Below are positions 26,855 to 35,494 of a stretch of DNA of 64,000 nucleotides, one piece after another. The DNA lies in assembly GCA_040772305.1 (NCBI GenBank), contig JAXGYK010000001.1:1674001-1738000 (forward strand), written 5' to 3'. A model generated the notes under the pieces. It was given only the letters and a program-made list of their open reading frames with translations, did not search any database and was not told where the DNA came from. Within the stretch, counting starts at the first letter, position 1; every line of letters begins with the position of its first letter. A program made the translations under genes and the position numbers. Source of the stretch: Mesolinea sp040772305. GTDB taxonomy: Bacteria; Chloroflexota; Anaerolineae; Anaerolineales; Anaerolineaceae.

Positions 26855-28767
26855 TGACATTTACGTATTTGACGAATATCCCGCTTGACGAAGCCAGAAC
26901 TAAATATCTTGAGGCGCTGCAGCAAGCAGGGCTAAAAAGGCAAACCGAAGTTATCCAGACGGTCGAAGCCAGAAATCGCATCAGTTCCAAAGCTGTATAC
27001 GCACAGATTTCTGCACCTCATTACAACGCCTGCGCGATGGATGGCATTGCTTTAAAGGGAAAATTGACCGCAAATGCCAGCGAAATTAACCCTGCAAAAT
27101 TATTGGAAAAGGATTATGTCTGGGTAAATACGGGTGATCCACTGCCTGAAGGTTGTGATTGCGTGGTAATGGCTGAGGACGTTATTCAAGATGGTGAATG
27201 GGTACTTTTGCATAACCCCGCGAGCGCCTGGCAGCATGTACGCCAGATTGGTGAAGACATCAGTGCCGGCGATATGGTGGTTCCCAGTTATTCGATTATT
27301 GATTCGCCCACGCAAGGCGCTTTGCTGGCTGCAGGAGTTTTGGAACTGGAAGTGTTTAGCCAGCCTTTGGCAGCGATTATACCGAGCGGGAACGAGCTGG
27401 TTCCGCCAAGTACGAACCCAGGCCCCGGCGATATTATTGAATTCAATTCGACGATCTTTTCTGGATTGATGGAAGAATGCGGGTTCAAAACCAAAGTTTA
27501 CCCGATTGTGCCTGATGAGGAAGAGTCCATAAAAGGCGTGCTAGCTAAGGCAGTAGATGAATGCGATTTTGTGCTTCTGAACGCAGGTTCCTCTGCAGGA
27601 AAGAAGGATTACTCCGCTAAAGCAATTGCTTCTATTGGCGAGCTCATTCTGCACGGTGTGGCAATCAAACCTGGAAAACCGGCAATTTTAGGAATGAGCA
27701 AAGCAAACGGGAAGGTGGTACCGGTTGTAGGCTTACCGGGATATCCTGTTTCGGGCATATTGGTATTAAGCCATTTGCTAAAGCCAGTTACCGAGTTCCT
27801 CACCGGGCGCTATGCAGAAGAAAGCACTGTGGTCGAGGCCCAAATTTCCCGCAGGCTGAATTCTTCGCTGAAATACCTTGAATTTATTCGCGCCAGTGTG
27901 GGCGAGATACAGGGCAAAACAGTGACAATACCGCTGAACCGGGGAGCAGGTGTTGTAAGTTCCTTTGTGAAAGCAGATGGAATTATCGAAGTACCGCAAA
28001 ACGTTGAAAACTACGATTCTGGCGAAAAGGTGCCTGTGCGCCTGCTGCGGCCGCTAAGCCAAATACGGAGGTCTGTAATCGTTACAGGTTCCCATGACCC
28101 TTTAATCGATGAGGTCACGGATTTATTGCGGCAGAAGGATCCGCGCAGCCGGGTTTCGTCTTCGCATGTTGGCAGTATGGGTGCGATTATGGCAATAAAA
28201 CGCAAAGAAGCGCACCTGGGAGGCATTCACCTTTTGGACGAAGCCAGCGGAAGCTATAACATTCCCTATTTACGCAGATATTTTCCGGATGGCGGGGTTC
28301 GCCTGGTGTCTGTTGTTTTGCGGTCACAGGGATTGCTGGTGGCGCCAGGTAATCCATTAGGTATCCAAGGGATCAAAGATATTGCGGGATTTCGCTACGT
28401 AAACCGCCAGAAGGGAAGCGGAACCCGCATTTTGGCCGACTTCCTTACCAAACAACAAGATATCGATACTGCTGAAGTAGAAGGGTATCAGCGCGAGGAG
28501 TTCACCCATACGGCGGTTGCCGCGGCAATTGCTGCAGGAACTGCAGATACCGGTTTGGCGATTTATTCGGTTGCAAAAATCTATGGATTAGATTTTATAC
28601 CGATTGCAAATGAAGAATATTCCCTTTTGGTTGACGAGGAATCCATGCACCTGGAGGAGGTGCAAAAGTTCTTAGAAATCCTTAAAACGCCGGAATTTGC
28701 GGAAAGACTTCTCAACTTGGGTGGTTACACCCTCCAGAGGCCGGGAGAGATTCTAGAATGGAATTGA
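26854..28767 (+). CDS. MoeA fused to a periplasmic-binding-protein-like domain
   Basis: Product of 637 residues. Residues ~1-405 are MoeA-like (YNACAMDGIAL, WVNTGDPLPEGCDCVV, IIPSGNELVPP, LNAGSSAGKKDY, GLPGYPVSG). Residues ~410-637 form a PBP-like domain (GSMGAIMAIKRKEAHLGGIHLLDE, QKGSGTRILADFL, HTAVAAAIAAGTADTGLAIYSVA). This two-domain form is known in archaea and anaerobic bacteria; the second domain may sense or hold the oxyanion or cofactor. It overlaps moaC by 10 bases and its upstream neighbour by one. Confidence 0.9.
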   Translation: MTFTYLTNIPLDEARTKYLEALQQAGLKRQTEVIQTVEARNRISSKAVYAQISAPHYNACAMDGIALKGKLTANASEINPAKLLEKDYVWVNTGDPLPEGCDCVVMAEDVIQDGEWVLLHNPASAWQHVRQIGEDISAGDMVVPSYSIIDSPTQGALLAAGVLELEVFSQPLAAIIPSGNELVPPSTNPGPGDIIEFNSTIFSGLMEECGFKTKVYPIVPDEEESIKGVLAKAVDECDFVLLNAGSSAGKKDYSAKAIASIGELILHGVAIKPGKPAILGMSKANGKVVPVVGLPGYPVSGILVLSHLLKPVTEFLTGRYAEESTVVEAQISRRLNSSLKYLEFIRASVGEIQGKTVTIPLNRGAGVVSSFVKADGIIEVPQNVENYDSGEKVPVRLLRPLSQIRRSVIVTGSHDPLIDEVTDLLRQKDPRSRVSSSHVGSMGAIMAIKRKEAHLGGIHLLDEASGSYNIPYLRRYFPDGGVRLVSVVLRSQGLLVAPGNPLGIQGIKDIAGFRYVNRQKGSGTRILADFLTKQQDIDTAEVEGYQREEFTHTAVAAAIAAGTADTGLAIYSVAKIYGLDFIPIANEEYSLLVDEESMHLEEVQKFLEILKTPEFAERLLNLGGYTLQRPGEILEWN

Positions 28768-29243
28768 CACATCTGGATAAGGATGGGGAAGCCTATATGG
28801 TGGATGTAAGTGCAAAGCCAGCGAGTGAAAGGCTTGCGGTAGCTACTGCCCGCGTATGTATGCTGCCGGCTACCTTGGATAAGATTAAATCCGGAGGAAT
28901 AGAAAAGGGGGATGTTTTTGCTGCTGCACGAATCGCAGGCATTATGGCCGCTAAAAAGACTGCCGATCTTATTCCGCTTTGTCACCCCTTGGGAATCACG
29001 AATGTGCATATCAAACTGACGCCGGAAGGAAATAACGCAGTTGTGATCAGCGCGAGTGTTAAATGCCTGGGACAAACTGGTGTGGAGATGGAAGCCCTTA
29101 CCGCGGCCAGTGTAGCTGCCTTGACAGTGTATGACATGTGCAAGGCAATTGACCGTGGCATGGTGATTGGGCCGATACAGCTTGAAGAGAAGAGCGGCGG
29201 GAGATCAGGACATTACACAAGGTTTGAAGAAGATGCTGGATAG
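28758..29243 (+). CDS. moaC: cyclic pyranopterin monophosphate synthase
   Basis: Product of 161 residues with the family blocks MVDVSAKPASER, AARIAGIMAAKKTADLIPLCHPL, VEMEALTAASVAALTVYDMCKA and IDRGM. MoaC completes the first step of molybdopterin synthesis together with MoaA. The start overlaps the end of the second moeA gene and its stop overlaps the start of moaA, so the three are translationally coupled. Confidence 0.95.
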   Translation: MELTHLDKDGEAYMVDVSAKPASERLAVATARVCMLPATLDKIKSGGIEKGDVFAAARIAGIMAAKKTADLIPLCHPLGITNVHIKLTPEGNNAVVISASVKCLGQTGVEMEALTAASVAALTVYDMCKAIDRGMVIGPIQLEEKSGGRSGHYTRFEEDAG

Positions 29244-30177
29244 TTTTGGCCGTCATATCACTTATTTAAGGTTATCGCTTACCGAACGCTGTACTTTAAA
29301 GTGCAGCTATTGCCGGAAAGATGAGGGCGAGTGCCCTAAGGCTGAAGAGCTTTCGGCTGATGAATTCATCAGGCTTACCCGGGTTTTTGCTGATCTTGGA
29401 ATTCAAAAAGTGCGGCTTACAGGGGGTGAACCTCTGCTAAGACACGAGATTCTGGAGATTGTAGCTGGGATTAGCCGGATACCTGGCGTGAGCGATCTGA
29501 GTTTGACCACCAACGGTCAATTCCTGGCTCCGCTTGCTAAGGGCCTGAAAGCTGCCGGTTTAGAGCGGGTAAACATCAGCCTGGATAGTTTAAACCCAAT
29601 TACGTTTAATAAGCTTACAGGTGGAGACTTGCAGTTGACCCTGGAAGGCATTCAAGCAGCAATCGAGGCAGGGCTTACCCCTGTGCGCTTGAATTGTGTT
29701 TTGATGCGTGGTGTGAACGACGGAGAAGTGGAAGCTCTGCTTAGGTTAACAAAAGAGAACCCGATTGATATGCGCTTCATCGAATATATGCCGATTGGGG
29801 AAAACCCAGGTTATGCTGGCGTTTCAAACCAGGAGCTGATTGACCGCTTCCCGGATTTGATTGCTGTACCCCCAAGGTATCCTTTTCAGGTTGCTAAAGA
29901 ATTCAGGCTGCCTGGACATTTAGGGCGTGTAGGACTGATTAGCGCGATAAGCGATCATTTTTGTGGAGAATGCAACCGCATCCGAGTGACGAGTGATGGG
30001 AAAGCGCGTCCTTGTTTAGCCAGTGACGTGGAAATCGACCTGCGGGATGCCTTGAAAAAGCATGATGATGCAGGCTTAGAAGCGCTCATCCGGCAGGCAG
30101 TATGGGCAAAACCAAGGCAGCATCAATTTGGTTTGCATAATCCTGTTGGCCGTAATATGCGCAGAATTGGAGGTTAA
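29233..30177 (+). CDS. moaA: GTP 3',8-cyclase (radical SAM)
   Basis: Product of 314 residues. The radical-SAM motif C-x3-C-x2-C appears as RCTLKCSYC; LTGGEPLLR, RFIEYMPIGENP and the C-terminal second-cluster motif (CGECNRIRVTSDGKARPCL) complete the MoaA layout. The ATG at 29233 (MLDSFGRHITYLRLSLTERC) is taken instead of upstream in-frame starts, because MoaA proteins begin just before this block and it gives a normal 11-base overlap with moaC. The C-terminal GG dipeptide needed by MoaA is present (RRIGG). Confidence 0.95.
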   Translation: MLDSFGRHITYLRLSLTERCTLKCSYCRKDEGECPKAEELSADEFIRLTRVFADLGIQKVRLTGGEPLLRHEILEIVAGISRIPGVSDLSLTTNGQFLAPLAKGLKAAGLERVNISLDSLNPITFNKLTGGDLQLTLEGIQAAIEAGLTPVRLNCVLMRGVNDGEVEALLRLTKENPIDMRFIEYMPIGENPGYAGVSNQELIDRFPDLIAVPPRYPFQVAKEFRLPGHLGRVGLISAISDHFCGECNRIRVTSDGKARPCLASDVEIDLRDALKKHDDAGLEALIRQAVWAKPRQHQFGLHNPVGRNMRRIGG

Positions 30178-30178
30178 T

Positions 30179-31105
30179 GTGCCCAAAGGTCATGTAATTG
30201 CGGTAAACACTAGCACCCAAAAAGGTACAACAAAAACCAGTGTCGAAGAAGCTGAGTTTAAAGCTGGTTTTGGGATCCTTGGTGACGCCCATGCAGGTGA
30301 TTGGCACCGGCAAGTGAGTTTGCTGGACGACCATAGTGTTGAAAGAATGCGGCAAAAAGGTGTTAAAGGACTGGTTCCTGGCATTTTTGCTGAGAATATC
30401 ACAACAAGCGGACTACTCTTGGAACAGTTCCCGTTGGGCACCCGGATTTCCATTGGAAACGTTCTTTTGGAAGTAACCCAGATAGGCAAGGAATGCCATG
30501 CGCATTGTGCCATTTTTAAACAAGTTGGCAGCTGTGTAATGCCTTTGGAGGGAATATTTACACGTGTTCTTCAAGGAGGGACAGTTTGGGCAGGCGATGA
30601 AATACGGGTAGAAATACCCATTAAAGTTGCAGTGCTTACACTCTCGGATAAGGCTGCAGCCGGCCTGCGGGAAGACCGCAGCGGTCCTGCCCTGGCCGAA
30701 GTTTTAAGCAGAACTGCTGAAGTTCTTGAAGTGAAAGTAATCTCGGACGACCAAAAAGAGATTGAAAAAGCATTAATCGCTTTTGCGGATGAAAAAGGTG
30801 CGGACATAGTTTTTACTACTGGTGGAACTGGCTTGGCACCACGGGACTGCGCACCGGAAGCTACTTTGGCGGTAATTGAAAGGCATGCCCCAGGAATAAC
30901 TGAGGCAATGCGCATAGCAAGCTTGAAGATAACAGATAGGGCAATGCTCTCAAGGGCTACTGCCGGTGTTCGGGGAAAAACCTTGATTATTAATTTGCCC
31001 GGAAGTCCCAAGGCGGCGCTGGAATGCCTTGAGGTTTTTCTGCCAGCGATGGCGCACGCGGTTGAAACATTACGCGGCGATGCTTATGAATGTGGCCGTG
31101 CATGA
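30179..31105 (+). CDS. MOSC-MogA/MoaB fusion protein
   Basis: Product of 308 residues. The N-terminal MOSC domain (~1-140) has the conserved Cys in IGKECHAHCAIF and a DAHAG block; the C-terminal half (~148-305) is MogA/MoaB-like with TLSDKAAAG, VFTTGGTGLAPRDCAPEAT and LINLPGSPKAA, which adenylates molybdopterin. MOSC domains handle sulfur or act on the cofactor itself. The GTG at 30179, after a GGAGG, is preferred to the upstream ATG at 30128, which lies inside moaA. Last cofactor gene before tupA. Confidence 0.9.
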   Translation: MPKGHVIAVNTSTQKGTTKTSVEEAEFKAGFGILGDAHAGDWHRQVSLLDDHSVERMRQKGVKGLVPGIFAENITTSGLLLEQFPLGTRISIGNVLLEVTQIGKECHAHCAIFKQVGSCVMPLEGIFTRVLQGGTVWAGDEIRVEIPIKVAVLTLSDKAAAGLREDRSGPALAEVLSRTAEVLEVKVISDDQKEIEKALIAFADEKGADIVFTTGGTGLAPRDCAPEATLAVIERHAPGITEAMRIASLKITDRAMLSRATAGVRGKTLIINLPGSPKAALECLEVFLPAMAHAVETLRGDAYECGRA

Positions 31106-31125
31106 GGAGAAAATCATTGTAAAAA

Positions 31126-31163
31126 AAATTGCAATTGTCGATTTAAGCCGATAGCTGCAATTT
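31126..31163 (+). promoter_or_regulatory. imperfect inverted repeat before tupA
   Basis: AAATTGCA and TGCAATTT form an 8-bp perfect outer stem around a partly paired centre (TCG/CGA), 30 bases before the tupA start. It could be an operator for a tungstate-responsive repressor or a weak attenuator; it does not match the Moco riboswitch layout by eye. Confidence 0.4.
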
Positions 31164-31192
31164 AAATAAAGATTCTAAAAGAAGGAGTAAGT

Positions 31193-32029
31193 GTGAAAAA
31201 GTTTTGTCTCGTATTTTTAGTTGTTTTGTTAGGTCTTAGTGCTTGTGCCACTGCAACACCTGCAGCGACGCCGGCGCCTGCACCGGAAAACCCTGTAATT
31301 CGGATGTCCACAACTACGTCTGTGAATGATTCAGGTTTAATGGGTTACCTGCAGCCTGTTTTTGAAGCCGATACTGGTTACCAGCTTGAGATTACCTCTG
31401 CCGGTACTGGTGCAGCCATTGAAAAGGGTCGCATGGGCGATGCAGATATTTTGTTAGTACATTCTAAAAGTGCTGAAGAAGAGTTTATCAATGAAGGCTT
31501 TGACGAAGTGCGCGTTCCCTTTATGACGAACTACTTCATTGTTGTTGGTCCAGCGGATGACCCAGCCGGGGTAGAAGGTTCAACGAATGCGGCTGAAGCC
31601 TTTGCGCGCATTGCTGAAAAGGGTGCCACATTCATTACCCGCGGCGATAAAAGTGGCACAAATAACAAAGAGCTGGCAATTTGGAAGAACGCTGAAATAG
31701 ACCCGGAAGGAAAGGAATGGTACGTCAACATCGGGGCCGGTATGGGCCAGGCGCTCACGGTTGCCTCGGAACAGCAGGCATATACGCTTTCGGATAAGGC
31801 AACTTACCTTGCTGCAAAGACGGATCTTTCTTTGCTGCTTGAAACTGCAGATGATATGCTGAACACCTATTCCATGATTGCCATTTCGCCTGCACGTTTT
31901 GCGGATACGAACATTGCCGGTGCAGAAGCCTTTATTGAATGGATAAAAACCGACAAGGCCAAGGGGCTCATTGCAGAATACGGTAAAGAGGAATTTGGCC
32001 AGCAATTATTCTATAACCTTGATAAATAG
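31193..32029 (+). CDS. tupA: tungstate ABC transporter substrate-binding lipoprotein TupA
   Basis: Product of 278 residues. A lipoprotein signal peptide (CLVFLVVLLGLSAC, lipobox LSAC) and an Ala/Pro/Thr linker lead into the TupA domain: STTTSVNDSGL at the oxyanion site, SAGTGAAIEKGRMGDADILLVHS, and TRGDKSGTNNKE. TTTS is the anion-binding motif of TupA rather than of molybdate ModA. The start is GTG behind AAGGAG. The permease and ATPase genes follow directly. It supplies tungstate, which fits the AOR in this window. Confidence 0.92.
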   Translation: MKKFCLVFLVVLLGLSACATATPAATPAPAPENPVIRMSTTTSVNDSGLMGYLQPVFEADTGYQLEITSAGTGAAIEKGRMGDADILLVHSKSAEEEFINEGFDEVRVPFMTNYFIVVGPADDPAGVEGSTNAAEAFARIAEKGATFITRGDKSGTNNKELAIWKNAEIDPEGKEWYVNIGAGMGQALTVASEQQAYTLSDKATYLAAKTDLSLLLETADDMLNTYSMIAISPARFADTNIAGAEAFIEWIKTDKAKGLIAEYGKEEFGQQLFYNLDK

Positions 32030-32086
32030 GTAAATGGTTCTTATTAGCCGGGGACTTCTATAGTCCCTGGCTAATGATATAAAACG

Positions 32087-32767
32087 ATGATTGAGAATAT
32101 TCTGGAGCTCTTTTTTGGAGCTAATCCTGAATTCCGCCAAATTATTAGTGTTACCTTGCGGATGTCATTTTTTAGCACCTTCCTGTCTTCCTGTATTGGG
32201 CTCCCGCTTGGTGTGCTGATAGGAGCAAATGAATTTAGAGGCAAAGCCTTCGTGACCCGCCTGGTGAATACGCTCATGGGAATACCGCCAGTAGTGGGTG
32301 GTTTGGTTGTTTTTCTGCTGCTTTCACGCAGCGGACCTTTCGGGAGTTTAAAGCTTCTCTATACGGTTACTGCAATGGTAATTGCTCAGGTACTCTTGAT
32401 TACCCCCATTATTACGGGTATGGCAGGAAATATCGTTTCGATACGTGCCCCGGCTATCCGTGAGACCTGCCACGGCTTAGGGATTCCGCCTGACAAACGG
32501 CTTTGGTATACCATTCTGGAATGCCGCATCCCTTTTATTTCCGTTGTTTTGGCAGGATTTGGACGGGCAATCGCCGAAGTAGGTGCAGTGCAGATGGTCG
32601 GTGGAAATATCCAATTTAAGACCCGTACCATGACCACTGCAATTATGATGCAGTCGAATATGGGATATTTTGACTTAGCCATTGCCTTAGGCCTGGTGCT
32701 CCTGGTGATTAGCTTTGTGATTAATTCCCTTGTGCATTTGATTCAGGATGGTGAAAACCGTGATTGA
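32087..32767 (+). CDS. tupB: tungstate ABC transporter permease TupB
   Basis: Product of 226 residues with five or six hydrophobic segments and the permease loop GFGRAIAEVGAVQMVGGN (the EAA-like coupling motif of the TupB/ModB family). An N-terminal ISVTLRMSFFSTFLSSCIGLPLGVLIG helix begins the membrane part. It overlaps tupC by 20 bases. Confidence 0.9.
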   Translation: MIENILELFFGANPEFRQIISVTLRMSFFSTFLSSCIGLPLGVLIGANEFRGKAFVTRLVNTLMGIPPVVGGLVVFLLLSRSGPFGSLKLLYTVTAMVIAQVLLITPIITGMAGNIVSIRAPAIRETCHGLGIPPDKRLWYTILECRIPFISVVLAGFGRAIAEVGAVQMVGGNIQFKTRTMTTAIMMQSNMGYFDLAIALGLVLLVISFVINSLVHLIQDGENRD

Positions 32768-33440
32768 ACTTTCGCAGGTCAGGGTACAGTATTCTGGCCG
32801 AACAGTGCTTTCAATACCTGAACTAAAGCTCCCAGCAGGGAGGCGCTATGGGCTTATTGGAGAAAACGGCAGCGGCAAGTCCACCTTACTGAAAGTACTG
32901 GCGCAGCTGCTCATCCCAGATAGCGGCACGATCAAGGGCATTTCCTTAGAAGATATGGGATATCTGCCTCAGTCGCCATATATTTTTAGCTTTAACGTCC
33001 TTAAAAATGTGACGATGGCATTGGATGGGCAGAATAATGCGGATAAAAAGGCGCTGTGTGCTTTGGAGAGTGTCGGGATGCAAAAGCACCTTCGTCAGCG
33101 CGGCGACCGTCTTTCAGGAGGAGAGGCTCAGCGGGTTGCATTAGCCCGCCTTTTGGCAAAAGACCATAAGGTCTTGATGCTCGATGAACCCAGCTCGGCA
33201 ACAGATATCCGTGGTATGGATTCGATCGAACGCGTGCTTTTGGATTACTGGCAGCGAACAAAATGCACCTTAATTTTTTCCACGCATTCCCCGGCGCAGG
33301 CTTTGCGTCTTGCTGAGGTAGTTCTTTACCTGGAAAATGGTGAAGTTGTCGAGTGCGGAGATGCAAAAAAGGTGCTTACCGCGCCGGATCAGCAAAAAAC
33401 CCAGGCTTTCCTAAACCACTGGCTTATTAGCGATAAGTGA
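32748..33440 (+). CDS. tupC: tungstate ABC transporter ATPase TupC
   Basis: Product of 230 residues. Walker A GENGSGKST, signature LSGGEAQRVALARLL, Walker B VLMLDEPSSATD and the switch His in IFSTHSPAQA are all present. Its stop at 33438-33440 lies only 6 bases from the tRNA-like repeat that opens the accessory island, so the core chromosome appears to end here. Confidence 0.92.
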   Translation: MVKTVIELSQVRVQYSGRTVLSIPELKLPAGRRYGLIGENGSGKSTLLKVLAQLLIPDSGTIKGISLEDMGYLPQSPYIFSFNVLKNVTMALDGQNNADKKALCALESVGMQKHLRQRGDRLSGGEAQRVALARLLAKDHKVLMLDEPSSATDIRGMDSIERVLLDYWQRTKCTLIFSTHSPAQALRLAEVVLYLENGEVVECGDAKKVLTAPDQQKTQAFLNHWLISDK

Positions 33441-33446
33441 TAGAAA

Positions 33447-33510
33447 TACCCCTGGAGAGATTCGAACTCCCAACCAACAGACTCGAAATCTAGAAACGCA
33501 ACAAAAGGGT
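33447..33510 (-). other. 64-nt tRNA-like sequence without a D arm, copy A
   Basis: Read on the minus strand, the 3' two thirds look like a tRNA: anticodon arm (loop TTTCGAG, anticodon position TCG), 5-nt variable loop, T arm (GGGAG-TTCGAAT-CTCTC) and the acceptor strand CAGGGGT-A. The 5' acceptor strand is ACCCTTT, six pairs with the 3' strand. Between acceptor and anticodon stem only 10 bases remain, so no D arm can form. It is not a normal tRNA gene; it may be a remnant, an attachment site or an unusual RNA. Copy B lies at 37485-37548. Confidence 0.6.
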
Positions 33511-33591
33511 TGTATTTTTAAGTTTTCTTTGTTGAAAACGCCTTTTATTGTTGAGTTATAAGTTTTAGCTCTCAGTATGTAGAAGGCGATT

Positions 33592-34090
33592 TTATTTTGG
33601 CCTTTTATATGGCGGGTCTTTTTCTAATACAGTAATCTCAATATTTACACCATAAGTCCTTTTGAATATGAGCCCGCCGTCTGTTACATCTTTGACAACT
33701 GCTGTGAGCAGCATAGTACCATTGTCAACAAATTTTACATAATTTTCTGCTGTACGGCGAGATAAATACCCTATTTGCTCTCCACTTGGCAGTACCACTG
33801 CAAAAGCATAGGGATCATAAGGATTATTCGGCTCACGCGTAAGATAGATTGAGGCGCATTCCGGGCCTAACTTTTTTGCAAATTATTTTTTGTCTGGATT
33901 CCCCATCTGGGTTGTTGAATGTTACTCCTACAACCTTTGTAAATGTGGAATATGCTACATGAAAAGTATTAGAGCTTTCTTCTTACTTTCACTACTTTGT
34001 TAATTAAGTCTGCGTCAGTTTGTTAGTTTGATTATCCAGCCTGTCTCTGCGTCTGCAATTTCAAAGCTTAATAATTTGTAATGTTTTCAT
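33592..34090 (-). pseudogene. decayed HIRAN-domain gene, copy A
   Basis: The reading starts MKTLQIIKL and meets a stop at once; other frames continue with EIADAETGWIIKLTN, then VVGVTFNNPDGESRQKII and, after a further shift near 33850, LTREPNNPYDPYAFAVVLPSGEQIGYLS. The last two blocks are the HIRAN domain core (DNA-end binding, found alone or with helicases). At least two frameshifts are needed to join them, so it is inactive as read. Copy B carries the same lesions, so decay came before duplication. A short ORF (34061-34243) leads into it from the toxin gene and is not thought to be real. Confidence 0.6.
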
Positions 34091-34232
34091 TTTGCACAGC
34101 ATCTGGATCATGCATACTTGCATGTTTATTTGATTGGTGAAGCTGTAATCTTCAATACTTTGAACGTCACGGGGCGGAAACTTGAAGCACCAGTTATTCA
34201 GTTGCTTTTGTTTTAGCACGAATGAGCGAACA

Positions 34233-34625
34233 TTACCAATCATCTTGGCCGTTTAACAAGGCATATTGTTGCCAATCGCGATACAAATCTTTCACTTCTC
34301 TCGGTACCCTTGATAATGATTGCCTTAGACCTTCTTTGATTCTCTGGACAGTGCTATCTGAAGCAATTCCTATGCACGACAAGAGTTTGAGGTCCATCTC
34401 ATACATGATTTTTGCATTCCTGTACTTTGTCCAACAACTCTTAGAAATGAAAAAATCATCACCTGATACAAATTCTGTAGTCCTGTCTGCTAGTGTTTTA
34501 GACGAACTTAGGTAACAGACGAGATAACACTTTTCACTAGGCTTGGGTGATGAAAAAACTACAACATGATAATGAGGGGTTGGTTCTGTCCCGCTAAGGT
34601 AATAAACGCTACCCTCCGGAATCAT
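34233..34625 (-). CDS. putative toxin of a Panacea-type TA pair
   Basis: Product of 130 residues, no recognised family. The N-terminal part (SVYYLSGTEPTPHYHVVVFSSPKP...YLVCYLSSSK) is beta-rich and could be an SH3-barrel, PemK/MazF-like fold, but catalytic residues cannot be named. The C-terminal half is helical and charged. The ATG abuts the stop of the upstream antitoxin gene with no gap, the usual layout of toxin-antitoxin pairs. The call as toxin rests on this context. Confidence 0.5.
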   Translation of the reverse strand: MIPEGSVYYLSGTEPTPHYHVVVFSSPKPSEKCYLVCYLSSSKTLADRTTEFVSGDDFFISKSCWTKYRNAKIMYEMDLKLLSCIGIASDSTVQRIKEGLRQSLSRVPREVKDLYRDWQQYALLNGQDDW

Positions 34626-35255
34626 CTAAAGAGGTAACTCCACATAGGAACGGAAGTAATCATCGTATGCGATTTCATTGAGAAGCTCATCTATCTGCTC
34701 AGATGTAAAACCGTTTTTTGCAAGAATATAAGCATATGACATCGACCTTCGCTTTTCATCTGGAGAAAGTGTAATATGCTCTGGAAGTGCAGCAATGTCA
34801 CTTTTAAGCTGTTTATTTTCACGATCTGTCTTGTAACGATCAAAAAGCATTTTTAGCCTGTCGACCTCTTCTTCACTCAACAACCCTTCAAATAAATGGG
34901 TATCAGGATCGTGCTGGATGATTACATGATCCTTTTCATTTAATGTGAAATACCCTTTCCAATCAAAAGGAACTTCAACATCATCTCGATTACATGACTT
35001 GATACCGTTATTGACCTCACTGATAATAGGTCCTAACCGTAGAGCATAATAGGCTCCATAAAAAGCCGGTTCACCTGTATTCAGCAATACATCACGATCA
35101 AAAAGGTACATTAGTTTTGCTGCTTTGTAATGATCTAAACGATTATTTGCAAGCTGACAAAGCTGAGAAAGGGCAGCAATTGCTTTTTCTTCCTTAAAGC
35201 TCAAATTATTGCATCGCTGATTGAGCAACTCTCGTCCTCCTTCATTGGTTTTCAT
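34626..35255 (-). CDS. Panacea-domain (SocA-like) antitoxin
   Basis: Product of 209 residues. The block KAAKLMYLFDRDVLLNTGEPAFYGAYYALRLGPIISEV has the Panacea/DUF4065 pattern (K-x-L-Y-L-x-D, G-x-x-Y, GP). Panacea domains neutralise many unrelated toxins encoded next to them. The ATG at 35255 is chosen because AGGAG lies 8 bases upstream; an in-frame ATG at 35291 has no such site. Upstream, the A/T-rich near-palindrome TATATAATGAGTATATA could be an autoregulatory operator, and TTGACC lies before it. Confidence 0.72.
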   Translation of the reverse strand: MKTNEGGRELLNQRCNNLSFKEEKAIAALSQLCQLANNRLDHYKAAKLMYLFDRDVLLNTGEPAFYGAYYALRLGPIISEVNNGIKSCNRDDVEVPFDWKGYFTLNEKDHVIIQHDPDTHLFEGLLSEEEVDRLKMLFDRYKTDRENKQLKSDIAALPEHITLSPDEKRRSMSYAYILAKNGFTSEQIDELLNEIAYDDYFRSYVELPL

Positions 35256-35400
35256 TATGGCTCCTTGAACTATATACTCATTATATATCATTTACCCATG
35301 GTCAATCTATCACTTCCCTTTTGATATGCTGGTTCAACTCCGGACATCTCGATAATGAGTCCAGCACACCTCTGATACAAGTTCCCCAAGCTAAGACGCA

Positions 35401-35428
35401 CAGGTCAGATGACGTCTCCGATGACCTG
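35401..35428. other. inverted repeat in the gap before the Panacea gene
   Basis: CAGGTCA and TGACCTG form a perfect 7-bp stem around a 14-base loop, in the 239-base gap between yolD-like and antitoxin genes. No T-run follows on either strand, so it is more likely a protein site or decay product than a terminator. Nothing else was recognised in this gap. Confidence 0.35.
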
Positions 35429-35494
35429 TTACCTCCGTCTAACCGCGGGTTTTAATGCACATAAGGTGCGTGTTTTTATCTTCAACAAGGAAAC

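Larger units (their letters stand above)
33447..34090 (-). repeat. long direct repeat, copy A (decayed HIRAN gene plus tRNA-like end)
   Basis: Matches 37485-38126 over ~640 bp. The HIRAN-side 510 bp differ at only five positions, all transitions; the 140 bp nearest the tRNA-like end are clearly more diverged. On the minus strand the homology begins exactly at the ATG of the decayed HIRAN frame. The copies are 4038 bp apart and enclose the polymerase/TA module. Confidence 0.85.

Noticed and set aside
33447..33510. Calling this a normal tRNA-Arg gene
   Set aside because: The D arm is missing in both copies and the acceptor stem has a mismatch at position 7, so standard tRNA calls are not justified.
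34061..34243. 60-codon ORF after the toxin gene as a third TA gene
   Set aside because: Half of it is the decayed HIRAN start shared with copy B; low complexity and no family features.
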